From Metarhizobium sp017305935 (GTDB lineage Bacteria; Pseudomonadota; Alphaproteobacteria; Rhizobiales; Rhizobiaceae): 64,000 nucleotides of DNA. Shown here piece after piece: positions 34,275-43,466 of the stretch. A program made the translations under genes and the position numbers. The notes below the pieces were generated by a model, which saw nothing but the letters and a program-made list of their open reading frames with translations, searched no databases and was not told the origin of the DNA. How positions within the stretch are numbered: position 1 is the first letter of the stretch; each line of letters opens with the position of its first letter. The stretch lies in NCBI RefSeq assembly GCF_029601685.1, contig NZ_JARRIR010000006.1, forward strand, positions 308,538 through 372,537, read 5' to 3'.

Positions 34275-35083
34275 CGCCCCTCCATAGGCAGGCGGCGCTG
34301 GCGATGGCTGCCGCGCGGGATCGCCTCCAAGAGTCCGCGCGTATAGGGATGGGAAGGCGCGGTTAAGACCTGCCGCGTCGGCCCGCTCTCGACACAATCG
34401 CCATGCCGCAGAACCAGCAGGTTTTCGGTGGCATAGGCGAGCACGCCGGGATTATGGCTGATCAGCATCAACGCCATCTCCTCGTCGCGCACCAGTTCAG
34501 CCAACAGATCGAGGATCTCGCGCTGCACGGTGACATCCAGCGCCGTCGTCGGCTCGTCGGCGATCAGAAGGGCGGGGCGGAGCGCAATGGCAATCGCGAT
34601 GCCGACCCGCTGGCGCTGGCCGCCGGACAATTCATGCGGATAGTTTTTCGCCCGCTCGGCAGCGCGCGGGATGCGCACCCGGTCGAGCAGGGCGACGGCA
34701 TCCCGACGCCCTTGCCGCCAGCCGATGCCGCGATGCCGGACAAGGCCCTCAGCCACCTGATCGGCAATCGACATGGCCGGATTGAGCGCCGTCAGCGGCT
34801 CCTGAAACACCATGCCGATGCGGCGGCCACGAATGTCGTCCCAGGCCGGATCGTTGGCATTGGGCAGGGGATTGTCTTCGAAGACGATCCGCCCGGTGGT
34901 TTTTAGACCCGCCGGCAAAAGGCCGATCACCCCCAGCGCCGTCATCGTCTTGCCGGAGCCGGACTCGCCGGCAAGCCCGAGGGTTTTGCCTCGCCCGAGC
35001 GTCAAGCTCAGGTCGCGCAGGATCGGCCGGCCCGAGGCCGTTTCGATGCTCAAGCCTTCGACGCGGACCAGCGGTTGCGTCAT
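34271..35083 (-). CDS. Oligopeptide/dipeptide-type ABC transporter ATPase (OppD/DppD-like)
   Basis: A 270-residue ATPase paired with the OppF-like subunit. It has Walker A GESGSGKTM, FQEPLTALNPAM (typical of OppD), signature LSGGQRQRVGIAIAIA, Walker B LLIADEPTTALD and switch H in LISHNPGV. It overlaps the permease stop by 4 bp. The D-loop and C-terminal HPYTRGLLEAIP are normal for the family. As a heterodimer with the 33471-34274 product it should drive peptide or opine-like substrate import. Confidence 0.93.
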   Translation of the reverse strand: MTQPLVRVEGLSIETASGRPILRDLSLTLGRGKTLGLAGESGSGKTMTALGVIGLLPAGLKTTGRIVFEDNPLPNANDPAWDDIRGRRIGMVFQEPLTALNPAMSIADQVAEGLVRHRGIGWRQGRRDAVALLDRVRIPRAAERAKNYPHELSGGQRQRVGIAIAIALRPALLIADEPTTALDVTVQREILDLLAELVRDEEMALMLISHNPGVLAYATENLLVLRHGDCVESGPTRQVLTAPSHPYTRGLLEAIPRGSHRQRRLPMEGR

Positions 35084-35913
35084 CGGCCCGTCTCCGCTTT
35101 CGGATCCAGCAGATCGCGAAACCCGTCACCGATCAGGTTGAAACCTAAAACGGAGAGCGCGATGGCGAGACCGGGCAGCAGCGCCAGCCAGGGGGCCGGA
35201 CGCAGGAAGGTCTGCGCCTCCGCCAGCATCCGTCCCCAGGTCGGAGCCGGAGGGGGCAGGCCGAGACCAAGAAAACTCAGGCCTGCTTCGGTGAGGATGG
35301 CAAGCCCGAGCTGGATCGTCACCTGCACGAGGATCGGCGTGGCGATATTCGGGGCGACATGCTCGATGCTGATCCGCGCCGCGCCTTTGCCGCAGGCGCG
35401 GGCCGCCATGATGTAATCGCGCGCCCAGATGCGGCTGGCGGCGGCGAAGGCGATACGGGTGAAGACCGGGATCATGAACACGCCAATGGCAATGATCGCC
35501 GTGAACCGGCCGGGGCCGATGAAGGCGCCGAGCATCATCGCCGAGAGGATCGGCGGAATGGCGAATAGGACATCGCAACCGCGCAGTACCAGCGTGGCGA
35601 AAATTCCCGCGCGCTTGATGGCACAGGCAAGCCCGAGCGCGGTGCCGACCCCGGCGCCGATCAGCACCGAGAGAAAGGCGATAGAGAGCGAATTCCACGC
35701 CCCGACCATCAGCAGCGAGGCGATATCGCGGCCATATTGATCTGTACCCAGCAGACCGGCGACGAGCGGCGGCTTGAGCTTCAGCAGAATCTGCATCTTG
35801 GTCGGCGATGCCGGCGTCCAGACGAGCGACAGCAGCGCCACGGCCAGCAGCAGGCCGATCAGGACAAGGCCGGCAATCAGGCCGAGCGGGCGCTTGCGGG
35901 TCGATGCGCTCAT
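35080..35913 (-). CDS. Opp/Dpp-type ABC permease (OppC-like)
   Basis: A 277-residue permease of the OppC/DppC family with an N-terminal membrane anchor followed by LLGTDQYGRDIASLLMVGAWNSL (LGTDxxGRD is the family hallmark) and five more segments. The cytoplasmic EAA-like loop is DYIMAARACGKGAARISIEH. The end LGFNLIGDGFRDLLDPK is standard. The ATG at 35913 forms an ATGA overlap with the OppB-like gene. Confidence 0.94.
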   Translation of the reverse strand: MSASTRKRPLGLIAGLVLIGLLLAVALLSLVWTPASPTKMQILLKLKPPLVAGLLGTDQYGRDIASLLMVGAWNSLSIAFLSVLIGAGVGTALGLACAIKRAGIFATLVLRGCDVLFAIPPILSAMMLGAFIGPGRFTAIIAIGVFMIPVFTRIAFAAASRIWARDYIMAARACGKGAARISIEHVAPNIATPILVQVTIQLGLAILTEAGLSFLGLGLPPPAPTWGRMLAEAQTFLRPAPWLALLPGLAIALSVLGFNLIGDGFRDLLDPKAETGR

Positions 35914-36860
35914 GCCGGGGTCGCGCGCAGGCGCGGATCGAGCCGCATCTGGAGGAGATCGACCAAAAAATTCACGACGATGACGAGGCCGGAGAGCAGC
36001 AGCACCACCGCCTGCATGACGACGATATCGCGTTGCGTCAGCGCCTGATAGGCGAGCCGGCCGAGACCGGGAAGATTGAAAACATTTTCGATCAGCACCG
36101 CGCCGGCGACGAGGAAGGTGAATTGCAGGCCGAGCACGGTGACGATGGGGCCGGCCGCATTCGGCAGCACATGCCGCCATAGCGTCATGCGTCGGCCGAT
36201 GCCCTTGGCGCGCGCCGTGCGGGCGAAATCCTCATGCATCACATCCAGAACTGCGCCGCGCGTCACCCGCGTCAGCACACCCGCCTGCGGCAGGGCCAGC
36301 GCCACCGAGGGCAGGATCAGCGATTTGAGCGCTGGCCAGAAACCGGCCTGCCAGCCCGGAAAACCGCCGGCCGGCAGCCAGCCACCCTGCACCGAAAACA
36401 GGATGATCAGCAGGATCGCCACCCAGAAGGCCGGCATGGCGACGCTCATCTGAGCGAAGAGTGTGGCAAGGCCATCGATAATCCCCCGTCGCCGCGCGGC
36501 GGCGGCAACGCCGAGCGGCACCGAGACCAGCACCGAGAGGACAAGCGCGATCCCCGCCAGTGGCAGGGTCAGCGACAGGCGCTCGCCGATCAGCTCGGAA
36601 ACCGGCACGCCATAGGTATAGGAGCGGCCGAAATCCCCATGCAGCACCCCGGCAATCCAGGCGAGGTAACGCCAGACGACCGGCCGGTCGAGGCCAAGCT
36701 CGCTGCGCAACGCTGCCAGCGTATCCTCGCTCGCCGAGGTGCCGAGCATGATGGCGGCGGCATCGCCGGGCAGGATGTTCATCACGGCGAAGATCAGCGC
36801 CGAGACGGCGACGAGCGTCAGGACGAGCCCGGCAAGGCGGCGCAGCACCAGCCCAATCAT
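35910..36860 (-). CDS. Opp/Dpp-type ABC permease (OppB-like)
   Basis: A 316-residue permease starting with the conserved RRLAGLVLTLVAVSALIF segment and NILPGD. The ELGLDRPVVWRYLAWIAGVL region and GDFGRSYTYGVPVSELI match OppB/DppB. The EAA-like loop is DFARTARAKGIGRRMTLWRH. It follows the binding-protein gene after 16 bp and overlaps the oppC-like gene by 4 bp. Confidence 0.94.
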   Translation of the reverse strand: MIGLVLRRLAGLVLTLVAVSALIFAVMNILPGDAAAIMLGTSASEDTLAALRSELGLDRPVVWRYLAWIAGVLHGDFGRSYTYGVPVSELIGERLSLTLPLAGIALVLSVLVSVPLGVAAAARRRGIIDGLATLFAQMSVAMPAFWVAILLIILFSVQGGWLPAGGFPGWQAGFWPALKSLILPSVALALPQAGVLTRVTRGAVLDVMHEDFARTARAKGIGRRMTLWRHVLPNAAGPIVTVLGLQFTFLVAGAVLIENVFNLPGLGRLAYQALTQRDIVVMQAVVLLLSGLVIVVNFLVDLLQMRLDPRLRATPA

Positions 36861-36876
36861 GACCCTAGCCCGTCCG

Positions 36877-38370
36877 TCATTCCTGCCAATGCACCTCGCT
36901 CAGCACGTTCGAAGGGATGGGTTCGTTGACCCAGAGCCCCTGCAGCTTGCGATCCCAGACGCCGAGTTTCGGCATCACGAACAGGAACAGCGCCGGCACG
37001 TCCTCGGCGAGGATTTTTTGGGCTTCGACATAAAGCTTGTCCTGCTCGGCCGGATCGGCGGTTGCCTCCACCTTGGTCATGACAGCGTCGAAGGCGGTGT
37101 TGCGATAGTTGAAATAATAGGGATCGCGGGAATAGATATCTATGTCCATCGGCTCGGCATGGGCGACGATGGTCATGTCGTAATCGCGGTTTTTGAAGAC
37201 GTCCTGCACCCATTTCGCCGGAAATTCGGTCGGCTCGATGGCGAGCGTGACGCCGACCTCGGCGAACATGGTCTGCATGATCTCGGCGGTGCGCGTCGCA
37301 TAGGACATTTGCGGCACCTTGATGGTGAAGCTCAGGCCATCGCCATAGCCGGCTTCCTTCAGCAGCGACTTGGCCTTTTCGGGATCGTAGGGATAGACGT
37401 TGGTGAGATCGACATAGGCGCGATCGTTCGGCGTATAGTGGCTGCCGATCGGCGTTCCCAGCGCCGACCAGGCGCCGTCAATGATCGTCGTGCGGTCCAG
37501 CGCCCGCATCAGCGCCTCGCGCACCCGCTTGTCGGTGAAAGGTTTTTGGGCGTTGTTCATGCCGGCGACCACCTTCAGCTCGGTATTACCGATAGCGGTG
37601 GTCAGGCGGTCGTCGCTCTCGAAAGAACTCATCAGTTCCGGCGCGCCGAATTCCGGGAAGGCGTCGACATCGCCGGAGACGAGGGCGGCCGATTGCGCCT
37701 GCGGATCGGCGATGAAGCGGAAGACGGCCTTGTCGAGGGCGATATGGGCGGACTTGTTCCAGTAATTCGGATTGCGCTTGAGTTCGACGCGATCGCCCTT
37801 GACCCAGCGGTCGAAGACGAAGGGGCCGGTGCCGACCGGTTCGGTCTTGTTGCTGTCGGACGTCTTCGGGTGGACAATGACGGAGGAGGGCCATCCGAGC
37901 CAATAGAGCAGGCTGCCGGCGGGGCGGGAAAGATGCAGCACCAGCGTCTGCGGATCGGGGGTATCGATGGAGGCGACGGCTTCGAAGAAGCGTTTTTGCG
38001 GATTGACCGATTGGGCGCCGCGCGCCCGGTCGAGCGCGGCCTTGGCGACGCCGGAATCGAATGCGGAGCCGTCATGGAAGGCGACGTTCCGGCGCAGCTT
38101 GAAGGTGTAGGTCAGGCCATCGGACGAGATTTCCCAGCTTTCCGCCAGTTGCGGACGGATTTTTCCATCGCGGTCGATGGTGACCAGACCCTCGAAAACA
38201 TTCTGCCAGGTGACCTGGCCGATGGCGACGGGGGCGGCGATGGTCGGGTCGAGGCCGGCGGGTTCGATGCCCATGCCGAGCACGATATCCGTGCGGGGCG
38301 CGGCCTCTGCCGGCGCCGTCAGACAGGAGATAGCCAAAGCCAGAGACAGGACCAGACCCGGAATTTTCAT
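36877..38370 (-). CDS. Family 5 extracellular solute-binding protein (peptide/nickel/opine type)
   Basis: A 497-residue periplasmic receptor for the Opp-type transporter. The signal peptide ends at about A24 (AISCLTAPAEA). The mature protein starts with DIVLGMGIEPAGLDPT and contains NVFEGLVTIDRDGKIRPQLA and SWEISSDGLTYTFKLRRNV, both typical of SBP_bac_5. The length is normal. It lies 57 bp after the P1 peptidase gene, suggesting that the imported ligand contains peptide or amide bonds. Confidence 0.93.
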   Translation of the reverse strand: MKIPGLVLSLALAISCLTAPAEAAPRTDIVLGMGIEPAGLDPTIAAPVAIGQVTWQNVFEGLVTIDRDGKIRPQLAESWEISSDGLTYTFKLRRNVAFHDGSAFDSGVAKAALDRARGAQSVNPQKRFFEAVASIDTPDPQTLVLHLSRPAGSLLYWLGWPSSVIVHPKTSDSNKTEPVGTGPFVFDRWVKGDRVELKRNPNYWNKSAHIALDKAVFRFIADPQAQSAALVSGDVDAFPEFGAPELMSSFESDDRLTTAIGNTELKVVAGMNNAQKPFTDKRVREALMRALDRTTIIDGAWSALGTPIGSHYTPNDRAYVDLTNVYPYDPEKAKSLLKEAGYGDGLSFTIKVPQMSYATRTAEIMQTMFAEVGVTLAIEPTEFPAKWVQDVFKNRDYDMTIVAHAEPMDIDIYSRDPYYFNYRNTAFDAVMTKVEATADPAEQDKLYVEAQKILAEDVPALFLFVMPKLGVWDRKLQGLWVNEPIPSNVLSEVHWQE

Positions 38371-38427
38371 CGATGCTCGCTCCACCCTTCGCACTGCACC
38401 AATCTGTTTCATCGATTGCCGTGTGTT

Positions 38428-39426
38428 TCAAGGCCGCAGATCGGCAAATTGGTCTCGCCAGGCAGGCAGGGCGCCCGCATAGGGGAGGGCGGTAGCTTCG
38501 TACACCCCGCGGGCGATGGCGCGGGCCATGACCTGGCCGGCGATGTGGCACAGCTCCATGAATTCCTCCGGCCCGGCCAGCGGCTGCCGTGCCGTCGAGG
38601 CGGCGAAGACGGTATCGCCGTCGAGCGGCAGGTGGGCGCAGGAGAGCGCCCGCGCCAGGCCGTCATGGGCGGCAATCGACAGGCGATGCGCCTCGGCCTT
38701 GGTCAGCGCCGCATCGGTGACGATGGCGGCGATGGTCGTGGCCGTCGTTGTCATGCCCTTGATGCGCATGTCGGTATGGAAGGAGGAGGGCAGGCCGAGG
38801 CCGCCGAATTCGCCGTCCTGCTCAAAGGGTGCCGCCCAGAAATGCGGGCCGTCGCTGACCACGGCCGAGCCCATGGCGTTGACGGCGGCAATCGCCGCGA
38901 TCACGGCGCCGCGCGAAGTTCGAGCGCTGGCCGAGCCGAGGCCGCCCTTGAGGTTGGCCGTGGTCGCGCCAGTTCCGGCGCCGACCGTGCCGAGCGCGAA
39001 AGGACCGCCGCTCGCCGCTTCGAAGGCGGCATAACCGAGATCGCGATAGGGGGAATGCAGGCCCCAATCCTTGTTGCCGCCGTTCAACAGATCCATCAGG
39101 ATCGCCTGCGGCACGATGGGCACGAGTACGTTGCCGACACGGAAACCGCGCCCCGCCTGCCGCAGGCCGGCCTGCACGCCGCCGGCCGCATCCAGCCCGA
39201 AGGCGGAGCCGCCGGAGAGCACGAAGGCATCGACTTGCGAGACGGTGCGCGACGGATCGAGCAGATCGGTATCGCGCCCGCCCGGCGCGCCGCCGAGAAC
39301 GCTGCCGGAGGCGGTGGCAGGCGCGTCGAAGACGATGGCCGTGACGCCGGAGCCGAGCGCCAGATCTGTGGCATGGCCGACCGAGACGCCGGCGACGTCG
39401 GTCAGGAGATTTTGCAAATCGCTCAC
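38428..39426 (-). CDS. P1-family autoproteolytic aminopeptidase / amide hydrolase (DmpA-NylC family)
   Basis: A 332-residue Ntn-type hydrolase precursor related to L-aminopeptidase D-esterase DmpA and nylon-oligomer hydrolase NylC. Family features include GSVLGGAPGGRDTDLLDP, LSGGSAFGLDAAGGV, GATTANLKGGLGSAS and the C-terminal block IVTDAALTKAEAHRLSIAAH with DGDTVFA. By alignment with the family, self-cleavage should occur just before T230 in TATTI, making it the N-terminal nucleophile of the beta chain. The residue before the cut is Ala rather than the more usual Asn or Gly. GTG start with GAAGG upstream. It is the first gene of the Opp-type operon and has no signal peptide, so it probably hydrolyses the imported ligand in the cytoplasm. 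Confidence 0.88.
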   Translation of the reverse strand: MSDLQNLLTDVAGVSVGHATDLALGSGVTAIVFDAPATASGSVLGGAPGGRDTDLLDPSRTVSQVDAFVLSGGSAFGLDAAGGVQAGLRQAGRGFRVGNVLVPIVPQAILMDLLNGGNKDWGLHSPYRDLGYAAFEAASGGPFALGTVGAGTGATTANLKGGLGSASARTSRGAVIAAIAAVNAMGSAVVSDGPHFWAAPFEQDGEFGGLGLPSSFHTDMRIKGMTTTATTIAAIVTDAALTKAEAHRLSIAAHDGLARALSCAHLPLDGDTVFAASTARQPLAGPEEFMELCHIAGQVMARAIARGVYEATALPYAGALPAWRDQFADLRP

Positions 39427-39570
39427 GGCTTGGCCTTCGAAAGGAATGATCTCTCGCGATCATTGCCGTTCCGAGGGCGGAAGGAAAGGCGCAAAGCCGG
39501 TCCAGGTGACCTCGTTCACCGATTTTGCGACGAGGAAGACTGCATAAGAAATGGGGCAGGTACGCCAACC

Positions 39571-39594
39571 CCCTTCTCGTCTCCAGGAGAAGGG
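39571..39594. repeat. Short palindromic hairpin downstream of nagA
   Basis: Perfect 8-bp arms CCCTTCTC (39571-39578) and GAGAAGGG (39587-39594) with an 8-nt loop, 17 bp past the nagA stop. C/T-rich hairpins of this kind are frequent between rhizobial genes. No T run follows on the nagA-sense strand. Confidence 0.5.
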
Positions 39595-39610
39595 AATTAC
39601 GGCCAAGAGA

Positions 39611-40768
39611 TCAGCTTGCGGCAAACACCTTGTGGCCGCCGATCCAGGTACTGTCCATGTCCAGCGCATCGGTCAGGGTGACGAAATCGGCGACGAGACC
39701 GGATTTCAGCGCGCCGCGGCGATGGGTGACGCCGATGGCTTCGGCCGGATAGAGGCTTGCCATACGCAGCGCTTCTTCCAGCGGCAGGCCGATGCGTTCA
39801 TGCAGGAAGCGCACCGAGGACAGCATGTCGATATCGGCACCGGCCAGCGTGCCGTCATCAAGCGTCAGTCGGCCGCCATGGCGGTGGATCTGGCGACCGT
39901 TGAGGGTAAAACCTTCCAGATCGGTGCCGATCGGCGACATGGCGTCGGTGACCAGAAAGATGCGGGCCGGGCCGGCCTTGGCACGCAACGCAATTGCAAT
40001 GGAAGCGCAGGCAACGTGAAAACCATCGGCGATCAGGCCGGCATACAGGCCGCCATCATCGAGCGCCGCCCCGACGACGCCGGGTTCGCGATGGCCGAGC
40101 GGACTCATGGCGTTGAACAGATGCGTGACCATGCGGGCGCCGGCGCGGGCGTAATCGACGGCCGTCGCATAGCCAGTGTCCGAATGGCCGAGGCTGACGA
40201 CGACGCCGGCATCGGCCATGGCCGTCACCTGGTCGCGGGTGACGTTTTCCGGCGCGACCGTGGTCAGCAGCGTCTCGAAATCGGATGCATAAGCGAGGAT
40301 CAGGTCGAGATCGGGCTGGCGCATCGGTCGGATGAGGTTCGGATCATGCGCGCCTTTTCGCGCCAGCGACAGGTGCGGCCCCTCGAGATGCAGGCCGATA
40401 AAGCCCGGCACCCGGTTGGCGGCGGCCTGTCGGCCGGCCTCCAGCGTCGCCTTGGTGATCGCGGGCGTATCGGTGATCAGCGTCGGCAGCAGCGCCGTCG
40501 TGCCGAACCGGGCGTGTGCGGCGCAAATGCGCGCGATGGCATCGGCGGACGGCCCGTCGTTGAGCAGTACCCCGCCGCCGCCATTGACCTGCAGGTCGAT
40601 GAAGCCGGGGGCGAGCAGATCGACTGTCTCGACGATTTCGGCATCGGCTGGCAGTTGCGCCGCCGGCGCGAGGGCGTCGATGACGCCGTTCGAAAACAGC
40701 ACCGCATAGTCGTGGTGCCATTCTTCGCCGTCGAACAGCCGGCCGGCGATGATTGCCTTCGAGGTCAT
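39611..40768 (-). CDS. nagA: N-acetylglucosamine-6-phosphate deacetylase
   Basis: Removes acetate from GlcNAc-6-phosphate, giving glucosamine-6-phosphate. The 385-residue protein is of the amidohydrolase superfamily. Motifs are LLAPGFIDLQVNGGGGV, GLHLEGPHLS (metal-ligand glutamate region), SLGHSDTGYATAV, THLFNAMSPLGHREPG and the catalytic aspartate in LVTDAMSPIG. Length and order are typical of NagA. It overlaps the upstream SIS-protein gene by 4 bp and is the last gene of the kinase-GntR-SIS-nagA operon. Confidence 0.95.
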   Translation of the reverse strand: MTSKAIIAGRLFDGEEWHHDYAVLFSNGVIDALAPAAQLPADAEIVETVDLLAPGFIDLQVNGGGGVLLNDGPSADAIARICAAHARFGTTALLPTLITDTPAITKATLEAGRQAAANRVPGFIGLHLEGPHLSLARKGAHDPNLIRPMRQPDLDLILAYASDFETLLTTVAPENVTRDQVTAMADAGVVVSLGHSDTGYATAVDYARAGARMVTHLFNAMSPLGHREPGVVGAALDDGGLYAGLIADGFHVACASIAIALRAKAGPARIFLVTDAMSPIGTDLEGFTLNGRQIHRHGGRLTLDDGTLAGADIDMLSSVRFLHERIGLPLEEALRMASLYPAEAIGVTHRRGALKSGLVADFVTLTDALDMDSTWIGGHKVFAAS

Positions 40769-41793
40769 CGGGTTTCCGTCACTTTCTTCAGCGCCGCCGG
40801 CTGGTCCGGGTTGAATCCGCGCGAGCGCGAAAATGCTTCGACGAAGACGTAGAAGGGCGCGATCAGCGCCAGCGCGTCGGTGAGCGGATGGCCTGTGGCG
40901 ATATAGGGCAGGGGGCGCGCCTTTGTGACCTTGTCGCTGGTGGCGAAGACCAGGCCGCCCTTGTCGGCCAGCCTGTCGGCGACTTCGACCACCGAGGGCT
41001 CTGCGGCGTCACGGGCGGCGAACAGGATGACCGGGAAGGAGGAGTTGACCAGCGCCACCGGGCCATGCAGCACTTCCGCCGCCGAATAGGCTTCGGCATG
41101 GACCTCCGATGTTTCCTTGAATTTCAGCGCCGCTTCGCCGGCAATGGCGAGCGCGGGGCCGCGGCCGAGCATATAGAGCGACTCGGTGCCGCCGAGCGCC
41201 ATCGCCAGTTCGTCCCATTCCAGTTCGACGGCGCGCTGCAAGTGTTCCGGCAGGGCCGCGACGGCGCGGCAAAGCTCGCTGTCGCCGGTCCATTCCGACA
41301 GCATGGCAAGGCCGGCGACGACGGAATTGACATAGGACTTGGTGGCCGCGACTGCCAGTTCCGGGCCGGCGGCGATGTCGAGCGCATGCTGGCAGGCAGC
41401 CGCCATCGGCGAATCGATGGTGTTGGTCAGCGCAATGGTCACCGCGCCCGCGCGCGTCGCCGCATCCGCCATGGCGACGATATCGGGGCTCTTGCCGGAT
41501 TGCGAGATGGCGATGGCCGCGCCGCCGGAGAAGCGCATGTCGGTCTTGTAGACCGAGGCGATGGACGGCCCGAGGGAGGCAACGGGACGGCCGACCTGCA
41601 GTTCCACTGCATATTTGATGAAGTGGGCAGCATGGTCGGAGGAACCGCGGGCGATGGTCACAAGGAAGGCCGGATCCTTGTCGCGCAGGGCTGCGCCGGC
41701 GGCCGCGAAGCCGGCGCGGCCCTGGTCGAGCAGCCGGGCGACGGCCTGCGGAATTTCAGCGATTTCCCGGCTCATATGTGTCGTAATCGTCAT
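40765..41793 (-). CDS. Double-SIS sugar-phosphate protein, probable glucosamine-6-phosphate deaminase (NagB-II type)
   Basis: A 342-residue protein with two SIS domains and no glutaminase domain, like the isomerase half of GlmS. The first domain has TIARGSSDHAAHFIKY and AISQSGKSPDIV; the second has YMLGRGPALAIAGEAALKFK and ETSEVHAEAYSAAEVLHGP. The C-terminal AFSRSRGFNPDQPAALKKVTETR contains the GlmS-like lysine-valine-threonine end. NagB-II proteins of this architecture convert glucosamine-6-phosphate to fructose-6-phosphate and ammonia, replacing classical NagB. That fits its 4-bp overlap with nagA. Confidence 0.9.
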   Translation of the reverse strand: MTITTHMSREIAEIPQAVARLLDQGRAGFAAAGAALRDKDPAFLVTIARGSSDHAAHFIKYAVELQVGRPVASLGPSIASVYKTDMRFSGGAAIAISQSGKSPDIVAMADAATRAGAVTIALTNTIDSPMAAACQHALDIAAGPELAVAATKSYVNSVVAGLAMLSEWTGDSELCRAVAALPEHLQRAVELEWDELAMALGGTESLYMLGRGPALAIAGEAALKFKETSEVHAEAYSAAEVLHGPVALVNSSFPVILFAARDAAEPSVVEVADRLADKGGLVFATSDKVTKARPLPYIATGHPLTDALALIAPFYVFVEAFSRSRGFNPDQPAALKKVTETR

Positions 41794-41811
41794 CTCATTC
41801 CATCCCGTGTT

Positions 41812-42576
41812 TCAAGTCTCGGCAAGCGTCAGCTCGGCCACAAAATCATAGGCATCGCCCCTGTAGAGCGAGCGGGTGAACTCCACGACCCGTCCCGATC
41901 TCAGATAGGAGATCCGTTCGATCGACAGGCCTGCGGCACCCACCGGCACGGACAGAAGCGCCGCATCCGGGTTTCGAAGATTGCAGGCCGACAGGCGCTG
42001 CACGGCGCGCACCGGCCGGGCACCGGCCTTTTCCAGCGCCGCATAGAGCGAGGAACCGACGGCATCGGGATCGGGCAGGATCTCGGCCGAAAGGCTGGCG
42101 CGCTCTATGGCAAGCGGCATGTCGTTGGCAAGGCGCAGGCGCCCCAGGCGCACCACCGGCGCGCCGGCCGCAAGGCCGAGCATCATCATTTCGTCCGGCG
42201 AGGCGGTGAACAACCCGCGCTCCAGCCACTCGGCCCGCGTCACCAGCCCGCGCCGGGCCATGTCCTCCGAGAAGGAGGTGAGTTGCGATAGCGGCTGCTG
42301 CACGCGCGAAACCGGCTTGGCGACGAAGGTGCCGGAACCATGCTTGCGGGTCAGCAGGCCGTCCTTGACGAGGTCGTCGACCGCCTTGCGCACCGTCACC
42401 CGGCTGACGCCGGCGTAATCGGCAAGGTCGCGCTCCGGCGGAAGGGCGTCGCCGAGGCCGAGGCGGCCGTCGCGGATCGCATCCTCCAGCAGCCCCCGCA
42501 GCTTCATGTAGAGCGGCCCGGTGGCGGGCGCCTGCAAAGCATCGAGCGGCAACAACACTTCAAGCGCCTCCGTCAT
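41812..42576 (-). CDS. GntR-family (HutC/UTRA subfamily) regulator of the aminosugar genes
   Basis: A 254-residue regulator. The winged helix is about 20-90, with LGDALPPERDLADYAGVSRV and VDDLVKDGLLTRKHGSGTFV. The UTRA effector domain is about 100-248, with PLSQLTSFSEDMARRG and the closing VEFTRSLYRGDAYDFVAEL. NagR/DasR-type members bind GlcNAc-6-P or GlcN-6-P. It overlaps the kinase gene by 4 bp and precedes the SIS gene by 18 bp. The repeated TGGTATT sites at 43488-43745 are its likely operators. Confidence 0.9.
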   Translation of the reverse strand: MTEALEVLLPLDALQAPATGPLYMKLRGLLEDAIRDGRLGLGDALPPERDLADYAGVSRVTVRKAVDDLVKDGLLTRKHGSGTFVAKPVSRVQQPLSQLTSFSEDMARRGLVTRAEWLERGLFTASPDEMMMLGLAAGAPVVRLGRLRLANDMPLAIERASLSAEILPDPDAVGSSLYAALEKAGARPVRAVQRLSACNLRNPDAALLSVPVGAAGLSIERISYLRSGRVVEFTRSLYRGDAYDFVAELTLAET

Positions 42577-43466
42577 GCGGCATCTCCCATCGGCAGCGCG
42601 AAACGCTGCACCGCCAGCGCGACCGCGCCGGTCAGCGCATCCGCCTGCGGCAAAACCAGGCGGGCGCGATGCCGTTCGGCCAGATAAGGATCGTAAGCTT
42701 TCGCGAGGCCGCCCAGCAGGCAGATCGCGCCGTTTTCATCGCCGAGATGGCGCAGGCAGGCGTCAAGCGCGGCGGAGACCTGGCCGGCGCCTTCTCCGAT
42801 CAGCCGCAGCGCCGTTGCATCACCCTGCCTGGCGTGGTCGAACAGGCGCGGCGCATAACGCCCGAAATCACCGGGCGACGCGGCACGGCCGAATTCGACG
42901 ATGCCACCGGGATCGCCGCCGAATTCCGCGAGCACCTCATCCAGAAGCGGCGTACGCGCGCAGATTCCGTCATAGCCAAGCAGGCTTTCCTGCAGCAAAG
43001 CCTGGCCGAGGCGCGCCCCGCTGCCGAGATCGCCGACCGCAAATCCCCAGCCGCCGACGAAGCGAATCGCCCTGGCGCGACGCAGCACATAGACCGACCC
43101 CGTGCCCAGCGTGCCGACGATGCCATCGCCATGTCCCAGCGCGCCCTGCAGGGCGATGAGCGCATCGGATTCGATCGCCGCCTGCCGGAAGGGCAGTTTC
43201 GCGCGGATATAATGGACGGCATCACCGACATTGTTGCCGGCAAGGCCGAGCAACGCCGAGGCGGCGGCGATGGAGGATTGGTCGAGGCCGGCGGCGGCGA
43301 AAGCCTGCCGCGTCGCATCGATCATATTGGCGAGGGAGGCGTCCGGCGCGGAGAGGATATTGGCGGCGCCGCCCTTGCCGCGCCCCAAGATGCGACCCTG
43401 CCGATCGGCAACCGCCACCCGGCATCCCGTCCCCCCGCCATCGATGCCAACGAAAAGTTCAGCCAT
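42573..43466 (-). CDS. BadF/BadG-type N-acetylglucosamine kinase
   Basis: A 297-residue ASKHA-fold kinase. It has the phosphate-1 loop VGIDGGGTGCRVAVAD, GLAGNN, the phosphate-2 loop GTLGTGSVYV, GGWGFAVGDLGSGARLG (typical of eukaryotic-type GlcNAc kinases) and the adenosine loop LLGGLAKAY. It should phosphorylate imported GlcNAc, or a related aminosugar, at O6 to feed NagA. It is the first gene of the minus-strand operon. A second, unrelated kinase (ROK) lies at 49326-50237. Confidence 0.9.
   Translation of the reverse strand: MAELFVGIDGGGTGCRVAVADRQGRILGRGKGGAANILSAPDASLANMIDATRQAFAAAGLDQSSIAAASALLGLAGNNVGDAVHYIRAKLPFRQAAIESDALIALQGALGHGDGIVGTLGTGSVYVLRRARAIRFVGGWGFAVGDLGSGARLGQALLQESLLGYDGICARTPLLDEVLAEFGGDPGGIVEFGRAASPGDFGRYAPRLFDHARQGDATALRLIGEGAGQVSAALDACLRHLGDENGAICLLGGLAKAYDPYLAERHRARLVLPQADALTGAVALAVQRFALPMGDAA

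Noticed and set aside
36739..39681. 980-codon plus-strand frame across the binding-protein and P1 peptidase genes
   Set aside because: It spans two real minus-strand genes and their gap, with no recognisable motif.
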